A stretch of DNA of 64,000 nucleotides. It comes from Nageia nagi (lineage: Eukaryota; Pinophyta). The notes beneath the pieces are model-generated. The model searched no databases and was not told the origin of the DNA. It was given only the letters and a program-made list of their open reading frames with translations. The position numbers were made by a program, and so were the translations under genes. The DNA lies in contig JBITNC010000001.1 of NCBI GenBank assembly GCA_050084985.1, forward strand, positions 154,194,001-154,258,000, read 5' to 3'. This document shows positions 34,415 through 46,106 of this stretch, one piece after another. The stretch's first letter is position 1. Every line of letters starts with the position of its first letter.

Positions 34415-36382
34415 GAATTATCAACCAAAGATAGGGTTGATAATTTTGAAAAATATATAATGAGAAGCTTTGCTGTTTGATAAAGTTGATAACTTCAGAA
34501 GTGACTATTTTTGGTATGATGATGTATTGAGCTTGTGTGACAGTTGCACGACATTTCTGTTATGTCATTTTGCATGTCTAAGCGCACCTATACCGTATAA
34601 GTTTTCTTTAGTATATGAATTGTAATAGTGTTGTCCTTTGTCTCGACAACGAGGTTTTGAGATGATCTCTTACACCCTGTGATTGTTTTGCCATTTGAGC
34701 TCAAACTTAGTTTGATCTATTTTTCGTATTTGACTTAGTCAAAGATCGTTGACAATATTTTATTATTGTTAACGATTGTAAAGTGATCGTCGTGGATTTA
34801 TATATTAAAAATACTATCTTTATGATAGTATATTTTGCTATGAATATCTTAATATCTTGTGTTTAGACTTGTTTTAATAACGATTTTAATCATTTAACCC
34901 TAGTAAGTTTACTCAATACTAGTCTTTCATGTGCCGATGTATTTGGCAGTCATGTGACATTGGAGCATTCTTCTAGGCAAAAAATAATGTGATTTATAAT
35001 GTGTTCACTTTCACCTTAGTGAATGAAGCTTTTTAATGTTTTGTCTATACACAATAAATTTTAAGATATTTAAAGAAAATATACTTCATTTTGTACATTT
35101 TCAAATAATATAAATCATCAATGATTACTTATGAATTGTTGCCAATCAACAATCGTTATTGATTTGATTTAAATCGTTGACGATCGACATAATGATCGCT
35201 AATGATCTATGACACGAAGGGTTTTTACAACAAAATAATTTTCATGGCAGATCAGTTGAGAGAGCGGAATTATTATCACAGGACTGTGGAGCTTTGGCTA
35301 CCAAGTTTCCCAAGATATTTTTCAGATAGTCCTAGTTGCTAATGATAACTTAATAAATCTTTTAGTATATCATTTAAGACATGAATTTAAATTTTTATAT
35401 TGACTTTAAATATTATTTTAAAATATCTAGATTTTAAATTTTTATTTTCAAATGTTAAATCTTCTAGATTTTAAGATTATTTAAGGACATATTTTTATTA
35501 AATTTTTGCGGAATCAGATGCATCATTTTCTGCATTTGGCAATTTTACAATAAAACACTTAACATGGTAAACTAATCCTTTAGATGTTATGAACATTAAC
35601 TTTATCTTGGTCAAGAGAACAATTAACTAATTATTCTTATCTTTCCCAAAGAAAAGCAAATTTTAATAATGTTCAAAGGTAATGGAGACTAATGATGTAT
35701 GAATGCATATGAACATTAACTTTATCTTGGTCAGGGGAACAATAAAGAACCATTCTTATCCTTTCCAAAGAAAAGCAATTTTAATAATGTTCAAAGGTAA
35801 TGGATAATAGTGAAAAATGGTTTAGCATAACACACTAGTGACTTATGGATGCGTATGAACATTAACTTTATCTTGGTCAGGGGAACAATAAAGAATCATT
35901 CTTAACCTTTCCAAAGAAAAGCTATTTTAATAATGTTCAAAGGTAAGATGTCTAATAGTGCAAAATGGGTTTAACAAAATGAAATGAATGATCCTAAACA
36001 CCAACAAATTATATAATATGAAGGATATTCATTATAACAAAAAGATTAAGTGACCTTTGAATTAATAACCAAGTTATTATAATATCTACCTTATCTTTCT
36101 TTATTTCAAGATTTAACAACCTAAGATGATATCAAACAATATTATTATATGTTGATAAAAAACCTAAAACTCAATGTGTGTGTAGTGACATTCATTTCCC
36201 TTCTTAGATCATTTGACATGGAATTATCTTAGAAACATTAATGAGCTAATACATCCATATGAAACATATAGAGGTCCATAGAAAGTTGCTTAACCACCTT
36301 GATCCCGCTACAACCTTGCTCTACTGCCATTCAAGCGTCCATAGCCCTGGTAGAGGATATTGTAATCACCTAAGAATCATTG

Positions 36383-36450
<68 letters not shown>

Positions 36451-37072
36451 ATTCAACAATTCTCTTTTTTTTTTTTTTTACCAAATGATTTTTGGGTTCG
36501 GGATGAAATGAATAATAAGATAGATATGTAATGTTTCACTCTTAATGTTTCTCACTTCGAATTCCTTAATGTATTAAGTGTTTTGGAGTTTTTTGATTTT
36601 TCTTCAAACATACAAATTTTATGTTTTTCTATCATCTAGGGTATGTCATTTCTTTATGAAAGAAAGGATAAAGTGAATGTAGTGATAACAAGGAGATTAT
36701 TCTAAGATAACCTTTTCATACATTACACATTTACTGGATAATCACTGTTACGATGACATGCAATACAAATTTACATCATATAGGGGTAGGGCACCCAATT
36801 GCCAAGTGACCTCTAGATGTTTCCATCTAGGTAGATTTTATAATATTATAATTTTTATGTGTTTTATGATTTTTCAAATTTTTAGGATTTTATAAATTTC
36901 TAGGAAATCTATTTGTGATGCGTTCAAATCGAGTCTGAACCACCGAAGGATTAAACGAGCAATATGTTGAGCTAAACAAAAAACTAAAGTCTAATATCAC
37001 TTGATTATGACAAATTTCGAGAACACAATAATCTAAGTGTTCGGAAGTCACGGTTTGGGCAATTACGATGGT
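34415..37072 (-). other. G4 3' noncoding region with repeats
   Basis: About 2.7 kb between the extra frame and the PPT, with no convincing coding frame. It contains three imperfect copies of a block starting gaacattaactttatcttggtca at 35591, 35711 and 35857, a (TA)n run of about 29 units (36388-36447) and a T-tract near 36465-36480. Words related to gatcgttgacgatc recur near 34740-34790 and 35150-35210. Such length is unusual for gypsy elements generally but not for Tat and Ogre types. Confidence 0.7.
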
Positions 37073-38095
37073 TCATTCTCGATATCTTAAAGTCCGGTTG
37101 TAAGTACAATCAATTATGATTTTAGGCTTTTCTGTGGGCCATAAGAGACAAAAATATATTATTAGATCATATTCTGTTTTAGGAGAACACCATAGTTCAA
37201 ATGCATCGATAAAAATAATAACCTGAGATCTATTTATTTTGACCTCCCAATCATAAGATTCACGTATATTATAGAATGTCAAGGCAAGTTTTTGTTGAAT
37301 TTCAATAGGCATGGAAAAGATGTTTGAATATAAAAAAGTAGGAACGTTACGAATGACTTTCATAAAGATATCTTTGTCATACCTATTTTTGAACCCTGGA
37401 AGATAACTTCCATTATTCCGTACTCTACTTTCTTTTGATAATCTTTCGATGATCTCATTTCTAACCTTTATTTGACTTATCGTTTTAAGTTCATTAATAC
37501 GCAAAGCTTGCCTTTTCACTAACTTTCGTTCCCAAATTGTGTGTCGCATTTGCATGCGAGAGCATCTGTTAATCTGCCTATAATATTGTTGTTGTGACGT
37601 TCTAGGAGGACAAGCCACAAAGGTATTTGAAAAATCATAAATCACCCTTTTATGAGGTAAATAATGTAGGATTTCATCCATCCATTCTAGGCTTTTTAAT
37701 AATTGTTTAATGCATTTCATTCTAGCTAAAAGGAGTGAATACTTAGTTAATTGATAATTTATGACAATCTTTGGTATTCCATAAGGCCATTGTAAATAGA
37801 AATCCATTATTCTTTGTGATATTCTTTCCATATGGGTGAAAAAGATTGGTGGATCTAAAATAATGCTTACTTCATCTCCACACAAAATGACTCCCTAATC
37901 ATTATTCCTAGCACAAAACATATTAAATGTTCTTTCATATTGCTCATCAATAGTCAATTGTAAATGATTCAAAAGATTAAGATCAAATGTATGTCATAAA
38001 TATGTTAACACGAAATCACCTGGATATCTCGGTGGTGGCAATCGTACTTGTGGTGGCATTATGCTACCTTCAGCAAATTCCATTGCCAGATTCAT
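37073..38095 (-). pseudogene. G4 extra frame after integrase, about 340 codons, unknown
   Basis: One minus frame runs from an ATG at 38095 (MNLAMEFAEGSIMPPQV, RLPPPRYPGDFVLTYL) to RTLRYRE at 37073. It has only two stops, a TGA and a TAG, near 37993 and 37897. The uninterrupted part is 270 codons. It is basic, with no zinc finger, signal peptide or clear membrane segment. It has an internal resemblance: FYLQWPYGIPKIVINYQL near its middle and FCLLWPTEKPKIIIDC near its end. It starts about 105 bases after the integrase stop, where env-like or accessory frames sit in some plant gypsy elements. I recognise no family. Coding preservation over 1 kb suggests selection in the ancestral element. Confidence 0.65.
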
Positions 38096-38199
38096 TTTTT
38101 CTATTTTAATTATTAACACTTGAAAAATATTAATACTTTTATTTATTTATTATTTTAACAATCAAATAAAATGAAAGAAAACTAATGTACACACATTTT

Positions 38200-39490
38200 T
38201 TTTTTTATGTATAGAAAGGTCGAAGATGCATGATGTTTATAGGTTCATGCTCTTCATTTTCTTCTAAATTTGATAAATGGTAAGTTCCTCTACCAATTTT
38301 TTTCTTAATGATATATGGTCCTAACCAATTCGGAGCAAACTTATCTCTAAGCTATCGTTCTATTCGTGAAATTTGTTGATTTTCTTTTAAAACCAAATCA
38401 CCTATTTCAAATTCATGAATTAGAGCTCTTTTATCAAAGGCTCATTTTATCCTTCTCTGATAAACACGCATGTGCTCTAAAGCATTAATACATTTTTCAT
38501 CTAAAAGTAATAATTGGTCTAAGCAAGTTTGTCTTGCTTCTTCGTCAGCATTTTGCTCACTTAGATTTACTCTAAGAGATGGTATCTCAAGCTCTATGGG
38601 TAGGATGGCTTCTGTTCCATAAACTAAAGAGAATGGCGTTGCCCCAATGGGAGTGCGTACACTGGTATGATAAGCCCATAAGGCTTTTGGTATTTGCATA
38701 TGCCAATCTTTATGAGAATCATTTACTATTTTTACTAAGATGTTTCGAATAGTTTTATTAGTTGCTTCTGCCTGTCCATTACCTTGTGGATAATAAGGAG
38801 TGGAAAAACTTTGTTTAATTTTATACTTGTCACATATACATTTTACATCTTTATTTTTAAAATTCTTTCCATTATCCATAATTAATTGGTTCGGTATACC
38901 GAATCTACATATAATATAATTTTCTATAAACTCAGCTATTCGTGCACCCGTAGTGGAATTCATGGGAATGGCCTCTACCCATTTGGTAAAATATTCAGTC
39001 ACTGTAATTATGAACTTATGTCCACCAGAAGAGGTAGGTGTAATTTGTCCTATTAAATCTAATGCCCATTTAGAGAATGGCCAAAGTGATTGTATAGGAT
39101 GTAGCTCCTGAGACGGTTGTGAAAATAAATGAGAGTATTGTTGACATTTAAAGCACTTTTTAACATATTCACAATAATCCTTTTCCATAGTAGGCCAATA
39201 ATACCCCATCCATATTAACCGTTTTACAATTGCAACCCCATTAAAATGTCCTCCACATATTCCATCATGAGCAGAAGATATAACCTTTTTAACATCATTC
39301 CATTCAAGACATCTGAGTAAAATACCATTAAAATTTCATCGATGTAAAATGTCCCCTAACAAATAATACTTAGTTGCTTTAATTTTAAAAGCTCATCGTG
39401 CTGATTTATTAAAGTTTGCAGGAAGATTTCCAAATTTTAAAAAGTCTATCAATTCTTTATACCAATTATCTTTTTCATTTATGTCAATAT
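38200..39490 (-). CDS. pol: G4 integrase (D,D35E)
   Basis: The longest open part is 39209-38442 (255 codons). A CFKCQQ zinc-finger end is at residues 19-24 and the catalytic core has D51 (KWALDLIG), D112 (LIMDNGKNF) and E148 (GNGQAEATNK), the exact D-x35-E spacing. Then comes LVYGTEAILPIELEIPSLR, typical of Tat integrases. Upstream sequence to about 39490 holds the N-terminal part (CGGHFNGVAIV) with stops. Downstream, 38440-38200 reads the C-terminal domain (LGPYIIKKKIGRGTYHL) to its stop. No chromodomain is seen. It inserts element DNA into the nucleus genome. A few nonsense changes make this copy defective. Confidence 0.88.
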
Positions 39491-40063
39491 TTAATACACT
39501 TTTTGCTTCATCTTCCGTTGTAACGATGATTGAGATAATTGAATTATCTCAACTTGAATTGAAGATTGTTTAGGGTCCTCTAGGATAAGAGATCCAATAG
39601 AAGCCATAGCATCTGCAAATCTATTAGATGATCTTGGTGTTACTTCTATACTAAATTGATCAAAAGATTTTAATAATTTTTCAACTAACACTTTATACTT
39701 TTGAAGTAAAGGCTCCTTACATTGGTAAATTCCTTTCACTTGATTTACAATGAGTAAAGAGTCTCCAATAAGCTTTATTCTTTTGAGGTTTAATTTAATA
39801 GCAATTCTTAATGCTAATATCAAAGCTTCATATTCCGCATTATTATTAGTACAAGGGAATTTTAGTTTAAATGAATAAGGTATAGGGATACCTTGCGGTG
39901 TTATGAATACAACACCTACTCCACCACCTTGTTCACATCGAGAGCCATCAAAATGTATTGTCATGTCCCAATCATTTTCAGGTTCTACAGGTATTTGAAT
40001 TTCATCTAATTGAAATACTCCATCATCGGGTAATTCAACAACAAGTGGTTTATCATCTTGCAA
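39491..40063 (-). CDS. pol: G4 archaeal-type second RNase H
   Basis: 190 codons. It reads WDMTIHFDGSRCEQGGGVGV (first Asp), NNNAEYEALILALRIA (Glu), IKLIGDSLLIVNQVKG (Asp) and SSNRFADAMAS (last Asp), so all RNase H catalytic acids are present. This domain after the ordinary RNase H defines Tat-lineage elements. It overlaps the RT frame by 58 bases in another phase; a single-base frameshift near 40068 explains this, because the leading residues (QDDKPLVVELPDD) are normal linker. Confidence 0.9.
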   Translation of the reverse strand: MQDDKPLVVELPDDGVFQLDEIQIPVEPENDWDMTIHFDGSRCEQGGGVGVVFITPQGIPIPYSFKLKFPCTNNNAEYEALILALRIAIKLNLKRIKLIGDSLLIVNQVKGIYQCKEPLLQKYKVLVEKLLKSFDQFSIEVTPRSSNRFADAMASIGSLILEDPKQSSIQVEIIQLSQSSLQRKMKQKVY

Positions 40064-42477
40064 TGGGCCTCAGTGAGATAATCAACGATTACTTGTCCTT
40101 TTATTGACTTTTGTCTGATAAAATGTAAATCAAATTCAGTTAGGTGCATTATCCACTTTATAGTTCTTGAATTTTGATAAGTTTTATTCATCATATATTT
40201 CAATGGATCTACCTTAGAGATGACATACATTGTATGATTAAGCATATAATGTCGAAGTTTTTTAGTAGCAAAAATGACGGCAAGACATAATTTTTCCAAA
40301 TATATATACTTAATCTCGTAGCTCACTAGGGTTCTACTCAAATAGTATATAGCTTGCTCTTTATTGTGTTCATTCTTTTGAGCAAGCATTGTCCCTAAGG
40401 CAGTTTCAGTAGCAAAAATATATAATAAAAAAGGTACATTTTTTCTTGGTGGACTTAAGACAGGAGGCGATAATAAATATCTTTTAATTTCATCGAATGC
40501 CTCTTGTTGCTCTTTGCCCCAATGGTATGCTATCCCCTTTTTTAATAACTTTGTAAATGGTTTACATTTATCAGAAAGTTGAGCTATAAACCTTCTAATG
40601 GCTTGTAACTTTCCCTGTAAACTCTGTAATTGTTTTAGATTGGCAGGAGGTGGCATATCTACTTCTACCTTCACTTTACTAGGATTTATTTCAATTCCTC
40701 GTCGAGACATAATAAATCCTAGTAGTTTTCCCGAAGTTACACCAAAAACACACTTTTTCGGATTTAATCTTACTTTATGTTCTAATAATCTGTCCAAGAC
40801 TTTAATTAGGTCTTTTTCATGATCTATTTTATGTTTGGATCTAACCAACAAATCATCAACATAATCTTCTACTATGTAGTGCATATAATCATGGAATATA
40901 TAAGTCATAGCCCTTTGATAAGTTGCCCTGATGTTTTTCAATCCAAAAGGCATAACTTTATAACAAAAGGTACCCCAAGGAGTTATAAAAGCCATTTTAT
41001 GTTGATCTTTGGTAGCTATTTTTATTTGATTATAACCAAAAAACCCATCCATCAATGATAACATATCATGTCCTGCTATTGAATCTACCAAATTATCGAT
41101 GCTAGGTAGTGGGAAATCATCTTTAGGACAAGCTTTGTTAAGATCACGAAAATTTGTACATATTCTTATTTTTCCACTTGGTTTTTTCACAGGTACCATA
41201 TTAGATATCCAATCCGAATAATCTATAGGTTGTATAAATTTGGATTCTAATAATTTTTGGAGTTCTTCTTTTACCATTAAAGCTATAGTAGGATGCATCT
41301 TATGCAATTTTTGTTTAACAGGTTTAGCATCAGGCTTTAAGGCTAAATTATGCACTACTAGTTTAGGGTCTATTCTAGGCATGTCCGCATATGACCATGC
41401 GAATACCTTTTCTCGTTCTTTTAATAAGGCTATAATCTCTTCTTGTTTAGTTTCCGTGAGATTTTCTCCTAATTGAATTATTTTAGGATTATTAGGATCA
41501 TTACTGATATTTATTTCTAAGACCTTTTCAGTAAGCATATGCGATCCTTCTTCTAATTGATTCGATACCGGTATCCAACCATTATCGTTAATGCTATATT
41601 CTTCATCACATTCTTGAATTTGCTCATTCGTGCATACTTGATCTTTATAGGAATCAAATATGTAATCTATGTTTTTGAATTCGTGTACCAAAGGATTGGA
41701 TGATATAAGAGAAAAATCAGCAATTATTTCATCTGTAGGAGTATCGGTTATTATTTTGATTAAATCATGATTTTCGTTGGCTTCATCTATTTGTTCACTA
41801 TTTTGATCTTCAACATCATTTTCTTTTATTATAACCATATTCACTGATGGTATATTGAAACATGAACTGATTGATGATTCGACATTTCTATTTATTTTTT
41901 CTTGTACATCATTTGATGAACATGAATGGTTTCGGGGTGATTCAATATTATTTATGAAAAGTTCTTTGACCCCTTCTAAGACATCTATTTCACTTAATAA
42001 TTCTTCTCTTACATCAATACTTTCTTGTACTATGGATTCTTTCTCTAAAATCTCTTTATAATCCAAATTTTCTTCTTCTAAATTTCCTAATTTATCAAGA
42101 TTTTTATATCCATTCTTATAGCCTAATCCACTTTTATCAGTGGGATCTTGATATTGTAATTCAATTATTTCTCGGGGACCTTGTTCATATCGACCCAATC
42201 CTCATCCTTGCCAATTACATTTGTTAAAATAGTTTAAGACAAATGTTCTTGAACATGGCGATAAATATTTCATATCACTATTGAAATATCCTTCATATAT
42301 TTGATTGGATATTGTTGATATAGGATCTATTATTCCCGCATAAACAAACATTTTTTGATTAGGTATTTCACCTAAAGGCACTATTTTTCCAATCACATTA
42401 GGTGATTCAAATAATCTACCCGCTTCTTGTGATGAAGGTATATTAAATATCACATCATCTATATCATATTCCCCCAT
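40006..42477 (-). CDS. pol: G4 reverse transcriptase and first RNase H
   Basis: One frame from 42477 to 40006 with a TGA near 42199 (CGA expected). The N-terminal linker (42477-41400) is long and acidic. RT motifs follow: VPVKKPSGKIRICTNFRDLN, ACPKDDFPLPSIDNLVD, LSLMDGFFGYNQIKI (catalytic Asp), VMPFGLKNIRATYQRAM and YVDD at 40852-40863. The ensuing RNase H (LLYIFATETALGTMLAQ, EKLCLAVIFATKKLRHYM) lacks the first catalytic Asp, as is usual in Tat elements that gained a second RNase H. RT copies element RNA to DNA in cytoplasmic particles. Confidence 0.92.
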
Positions 42478-42546
42478 CCCTAAATCCCTTATTTTAATCT
42501 TTACTGGATATACATCGGATGAGTTATCATTATATGTAGTATTTAC

Positions 42547-43347
42547 CTATTTTGATGAAGACGCTCCATGCTTTTCATCTAAAGTTTTAGCAACTTTTTC
42601 CCAAGCATCTTTATCTTGTATAACTATATCATTTTTTACTTCTATGACTTCAGATTGATTCATATTTTCGTTCATTAATATAGTCGATAGATTAGGAGAT
42701 GGTAATGTCACTTCATTTGTATCAAAAATTAAGTTACAATGTGAATAAGGATTTGGGTCTTTAAACACACAATGAACTTTATCCTTATAAATGTACTTTA
42801 AACATCCATGATAAGTTGATGGAACACATTGCATTTCTCTAATCCATGGACGTCCTAAAATAACATTATATTGTATAATATTTCCTTCAATTATATGTAA
42901 TAATGTTTGGACGGTTTTAGCACCTACTGTAATTGGTAGCACTATTGATCCCAAAGTTGAACACACTGCATCATTAAAAGCTCTAATTTGCAAAGAAGGA
43001 GCTAAGATAATTGATTCTGGTAAATTCAGCTTTTTATATGCAGCATCTGAAATTATATTTATGGCTGAACCCTCATCTATTAAAATTCTTTTAAATAATT
43101 TTCCATCTACATTACCAATTATATGTAAGGGTGGATCAAGTCCGCCTGGTCCATCGTTATTTAATCTTTCTTGTTCGTAGAAGGTGATACTAGGTTGTTG
43201 AGATATTCTCAAACTTTCAACTATTGAAATGAAGTTATTGGGATTACTAATATCCACTTGAATTTCTTGTAGAATTTGATTCATAGCTTCCCTATAACTC
43301 TCAGACTGTTGTAATAATTCAAACAACATCATCTTTATTGGAGACAT
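42547..43347 (-). CDS. pol: G4 aspartic protease
   Basis: 266 codons, in the same frame as the gag upstream and the RT downstream, separated from the next part by TAG at 42547. The active-site loop KRILIDEGSAINIIS has D-E-G-S where most Tat elements have D-G-G-S. The second block YNVILGRPWIREMQCVPS and YHGCLKY are typical. It is expected to cleave the gag-pol polyprotein. Confidence 0.88.
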   Translation of the reverse strand: MSPIKMMLFELLQQSESYREAMNQILQEIQVDISNPNNFISIVESLRISQQPSITFYEQERLNNDGPGGLDPPLHIIGNVDGKLFKRILIDEGSAINIISDAAYKKLNLPESIILAPSLQIRAFNDAVCSTLGSIVLPITVGAKTVQTLLHIIEGNIIQYNVILGRPWIREMQCVPSTYHGCLKYIYKDKVHCVFKDPNPYSHCNLIFDTNEVTLPSPNLSTILMNENMNQSEVIEVKNDIVIQDKDAWEKVAKTLDEKHGASSSK

Positions 43348-43473
43348 TTTTAACTGACGTTGGAGAGCACCTTTTATCGAAACTTTAGGTTGCTGCAGAG
43401 GAGGTATAGGTTGTATATTAATTGGGTTTGATGTCGCTTGATTTTTTCGAGGATTATCCTATTTATTTTGATA

Positions 43474-44643
43474 TTATTGTGCTCTTGTGGCTATACCAAT
43501 CATATGTATTGAATCATCTATGGTTCCTATAAATGGTATATCCTTATTATCCCCTGTATAGTTCAGTTGATTTGGGATAGTTGCCACATTATTAGCCTGA
43601 TGTGAGGGTAAAGGATTTTGATATATCCCTAAATTTTGATTTGAAGGTACAACAGGATTATCCACATCTATCTTTCGACTATCTATCAAGTCTTGAATTT
43701 TATGTTGTAAAGTTCGACATTTATTTGTATTATGTCCCTTTTGTCTATGATAAGCACAAAATTCATTTTCCTTATACCATTTACTTTCTTTAGCATTAGG
43801 ATGTTCAGGCCTTATATCGGGTAATGTAATCATACCATTATCACATAATTTTTTAAGTATTTCGGCTAAGGGTTCTGATAATGGGGTAAAATTTCTTTTC
43901 AGTTTAGGTTCAGTACTTTCTTCTATTTTTGAAGGACCATAATTTTCTGTTGTAGCTATTTGATTATTTTGTGGTTGTTTACTAATGTTCTCATTTTGAT
44001 TACCTTTTTTGTATTCTTTTTTCTTAAGTTTTAGTTCTCCATCTTGAATTTTAACTCTTTTTATAACTACTGCCTGAGCAATAGCTTCCTCAAAAGTTTT
44101 ATGTTGTTGAATTTGGAGAACACTAGCTATTGGTCTTAAACAGCTTTGGCTAAATAATTTAACCAATTCTTCTTGTGGTATTGTATAAGGCATACTAGTG
44201 AGTATAGCCCACCATCTCAAGATGTAATCTTGTATGGTTTCATCAGGAAATTGTTGCAATCTCGTAAGATCAGTAATTGAAGATTTTTATTTAATATTAA
44301 TCCTAAAATGTTCAAGAAATTGATTAGCCAATTGTTTGAACGTATATAAACTATGCATAGGTAAACTATTATACCAATCCAAAGCTTGACCTGCGAGTGT
44401 CATAGGAAATATATGTAACATTAATGAGTCATCACTGGCTATCTGATAACTAGAAAATGTAAATTTCCTCAAGTGTTCTTTGGGGTCTTCTCTTCCTTTA
44501 AATGGCTCTATTTTAGGAAATTCAAACCTATGTGTTAGTTTCTTTTTTGGAACACTTGGATGAATAGGCTCATTGCAAATATTCTTGTAATTTAACTTTT
44601 GAAGTCCTTGAACATTCATTTCTCGATTTATAAAATCTTTCAA
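43474..44643 (-). CDS. gag: G4 gag capsid and zinc knuckle
   Basis: Two open parts in the same frame, 44643-44287 and 44259-43474, separated by a stop near 44284. The first reads KIEPFKGREDPKEHLRKF and LAGQALDWYNSLP, the standard gag core. The second has FPDETIQDYILRWWAI and a knuckle-like CAYHRQKGHNTNKC (Cys, His, His, Cys) as in Tat gags. It is in frame with the protease 127 bases later, so gag and pol formed one continuous frame. Confidence 0.88.
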
Positions 44644-44649
44644 AAAGTT

Positions 44650-46106
44650 TTCTAATTCTTTGTCGATTCTATGACCTTGAGTGTGACTATGATGTCTTCG
44701 AGTATTTGGATCCTTTTCCGAAATTGATCTTGAAATGTAAGACTCATAGTCAGAAGGAATTTCTGATGGTGGTGGAGGTAATATTTTAAGAGGCGAATGT
44801 CATCGCGGAATAGGAATTCTAGGAGGTTTGTGAGGTATCCCTTTTTCATGTAGGTCTCTTCCCTTATAATCAGGTAGTCTTGCTTGATTTTGGGTTTTTT
44901 CAACCCAACTTTTAATAGAATCTCGCTTTTGTTTATCATATAATCTTTGAAGTTCTGATTCCTTTTCCATTTCCTTTTGTAATAAAATGGTTGTCTCTCT
45001 ATCCAATGCTTCTTGTCTGTCTACATAAGGGTCTCGATATCTTTGTATTTGACTTCCTTTAGGAGTTTTTGGTTTTAGATGTCTTATTCTTTGATATTCA
45101 TCCTACTGTCTTTGTTTTTCTTTCTCCATACGTAGATACTGTTCCCTTTTTATCTTTTCATTTTCTAATTCTTTACATTGTAATTCTTGTAAATGAAGTT
45201 GAATCTCATGCTCTTTATGAAGCCTTTTCTTTTCTTGTTCCAAGAACTCGCTTCTTTCTTTCTTTGCTTGTTCTTGTTCCATGAATTTTCTTTTATCTCT
45301 AAGAAATTTATCTTCCATTTTTTTTAATTTATCCTCTTGTTCTTGCAATTTACTAAGTTCATCGGCTTTCCTTTTTTCTTCCTCTAGGATATATTGCATG
45401 TCTGCAGCCCTTTTAATATTCTCAGCATATACTTTCGTGAATCTTTTACCAGCTGTTGTTTTATATAATTGTCATTTTTGTAGTTCTTCATAAGAAGGTA
45501 TCTCTTCTATTTTAAACTTAGATGTCCTTCTATTTGATCCTTCTTTTGTGGAATAAGATTTTTCCATTTGTTTCATTGATGCTTCCTTTCTTCTTAATTC
45601 AAAAGAAAAAGAAGATCCCTCATTTTGAATTGAAGAACTGACTCCTCGACCATCTGATAATTGACAACTAATTCCTTCATATTTAATTTTATATGGCTCA
45701 GTCTGTGGTCCGCTATGGTTCTTGCTTGAGATTTAGCTTCGTCAATTTCTAAGTTATCAATCTTTTGGTCTATTTTTTCTACATCTCCCGATAAACTAAA
45801 AGACGTCTTAGGAATACCCCTATGAGTAGCTAGGCGACGACGAATTTCAATCAATTCTTCTTCTAACACTTGTGTTTCATTCCTTGCGATAGGGTTATCT
45901 ATAATTCATCTTTGTGATCTAGATTGATTATAATCATAATCATCATTTTTACCTACATAATGAACTACCCGTGAATTTGATTCATCTAAAGGAGTTGGTA
46001 TCCTAACCGAATATTCTATCAAATCCATGTTGTCTGAATCTATTTCTTGTATTTCAAATGGGTGTTCTCGCATTTGCTTAGCAGTCCTACTTCTAATTTG
46101 AACCAT
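44650..46106 (-). CDS. gag: G4 gag N-terminal extension with long coiled coil
   Basis: It starts at the ATG 46106 (MVQIRSRTAKQMREHPFEIQ) and continues to about 45594. A frameshift then leads to the open parts 45399-45103 and 45006-44800, which are in the gag frame. 45399-45103 is extremely rich in Glu, Lys and Gln (EEEKRKADELSKLQEQ, KKERSEFLEQEKKRLHKEHE) with heptad character, so a coiled coil. 45006-44800 continues (QKEMEKESELQRLYDKQKR). The stop near 44798 is TGA after CGA. The extension of about 450 residues is unusual for gag; a role in particle assembly is only inference. Confidence 0.72.

Noticed and set aside
36259-36531. 90-codon frame with a long Tyr-Ile run
   Set aside because: It is a translation of the (TA)n microsatellite.
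41855-42061. Plus-strand frames over the G4 pol (also 40598-41058, 41240-41476)
   Set aside because: Antisense shadows of the well-supported RT frame, with no domain of their own.
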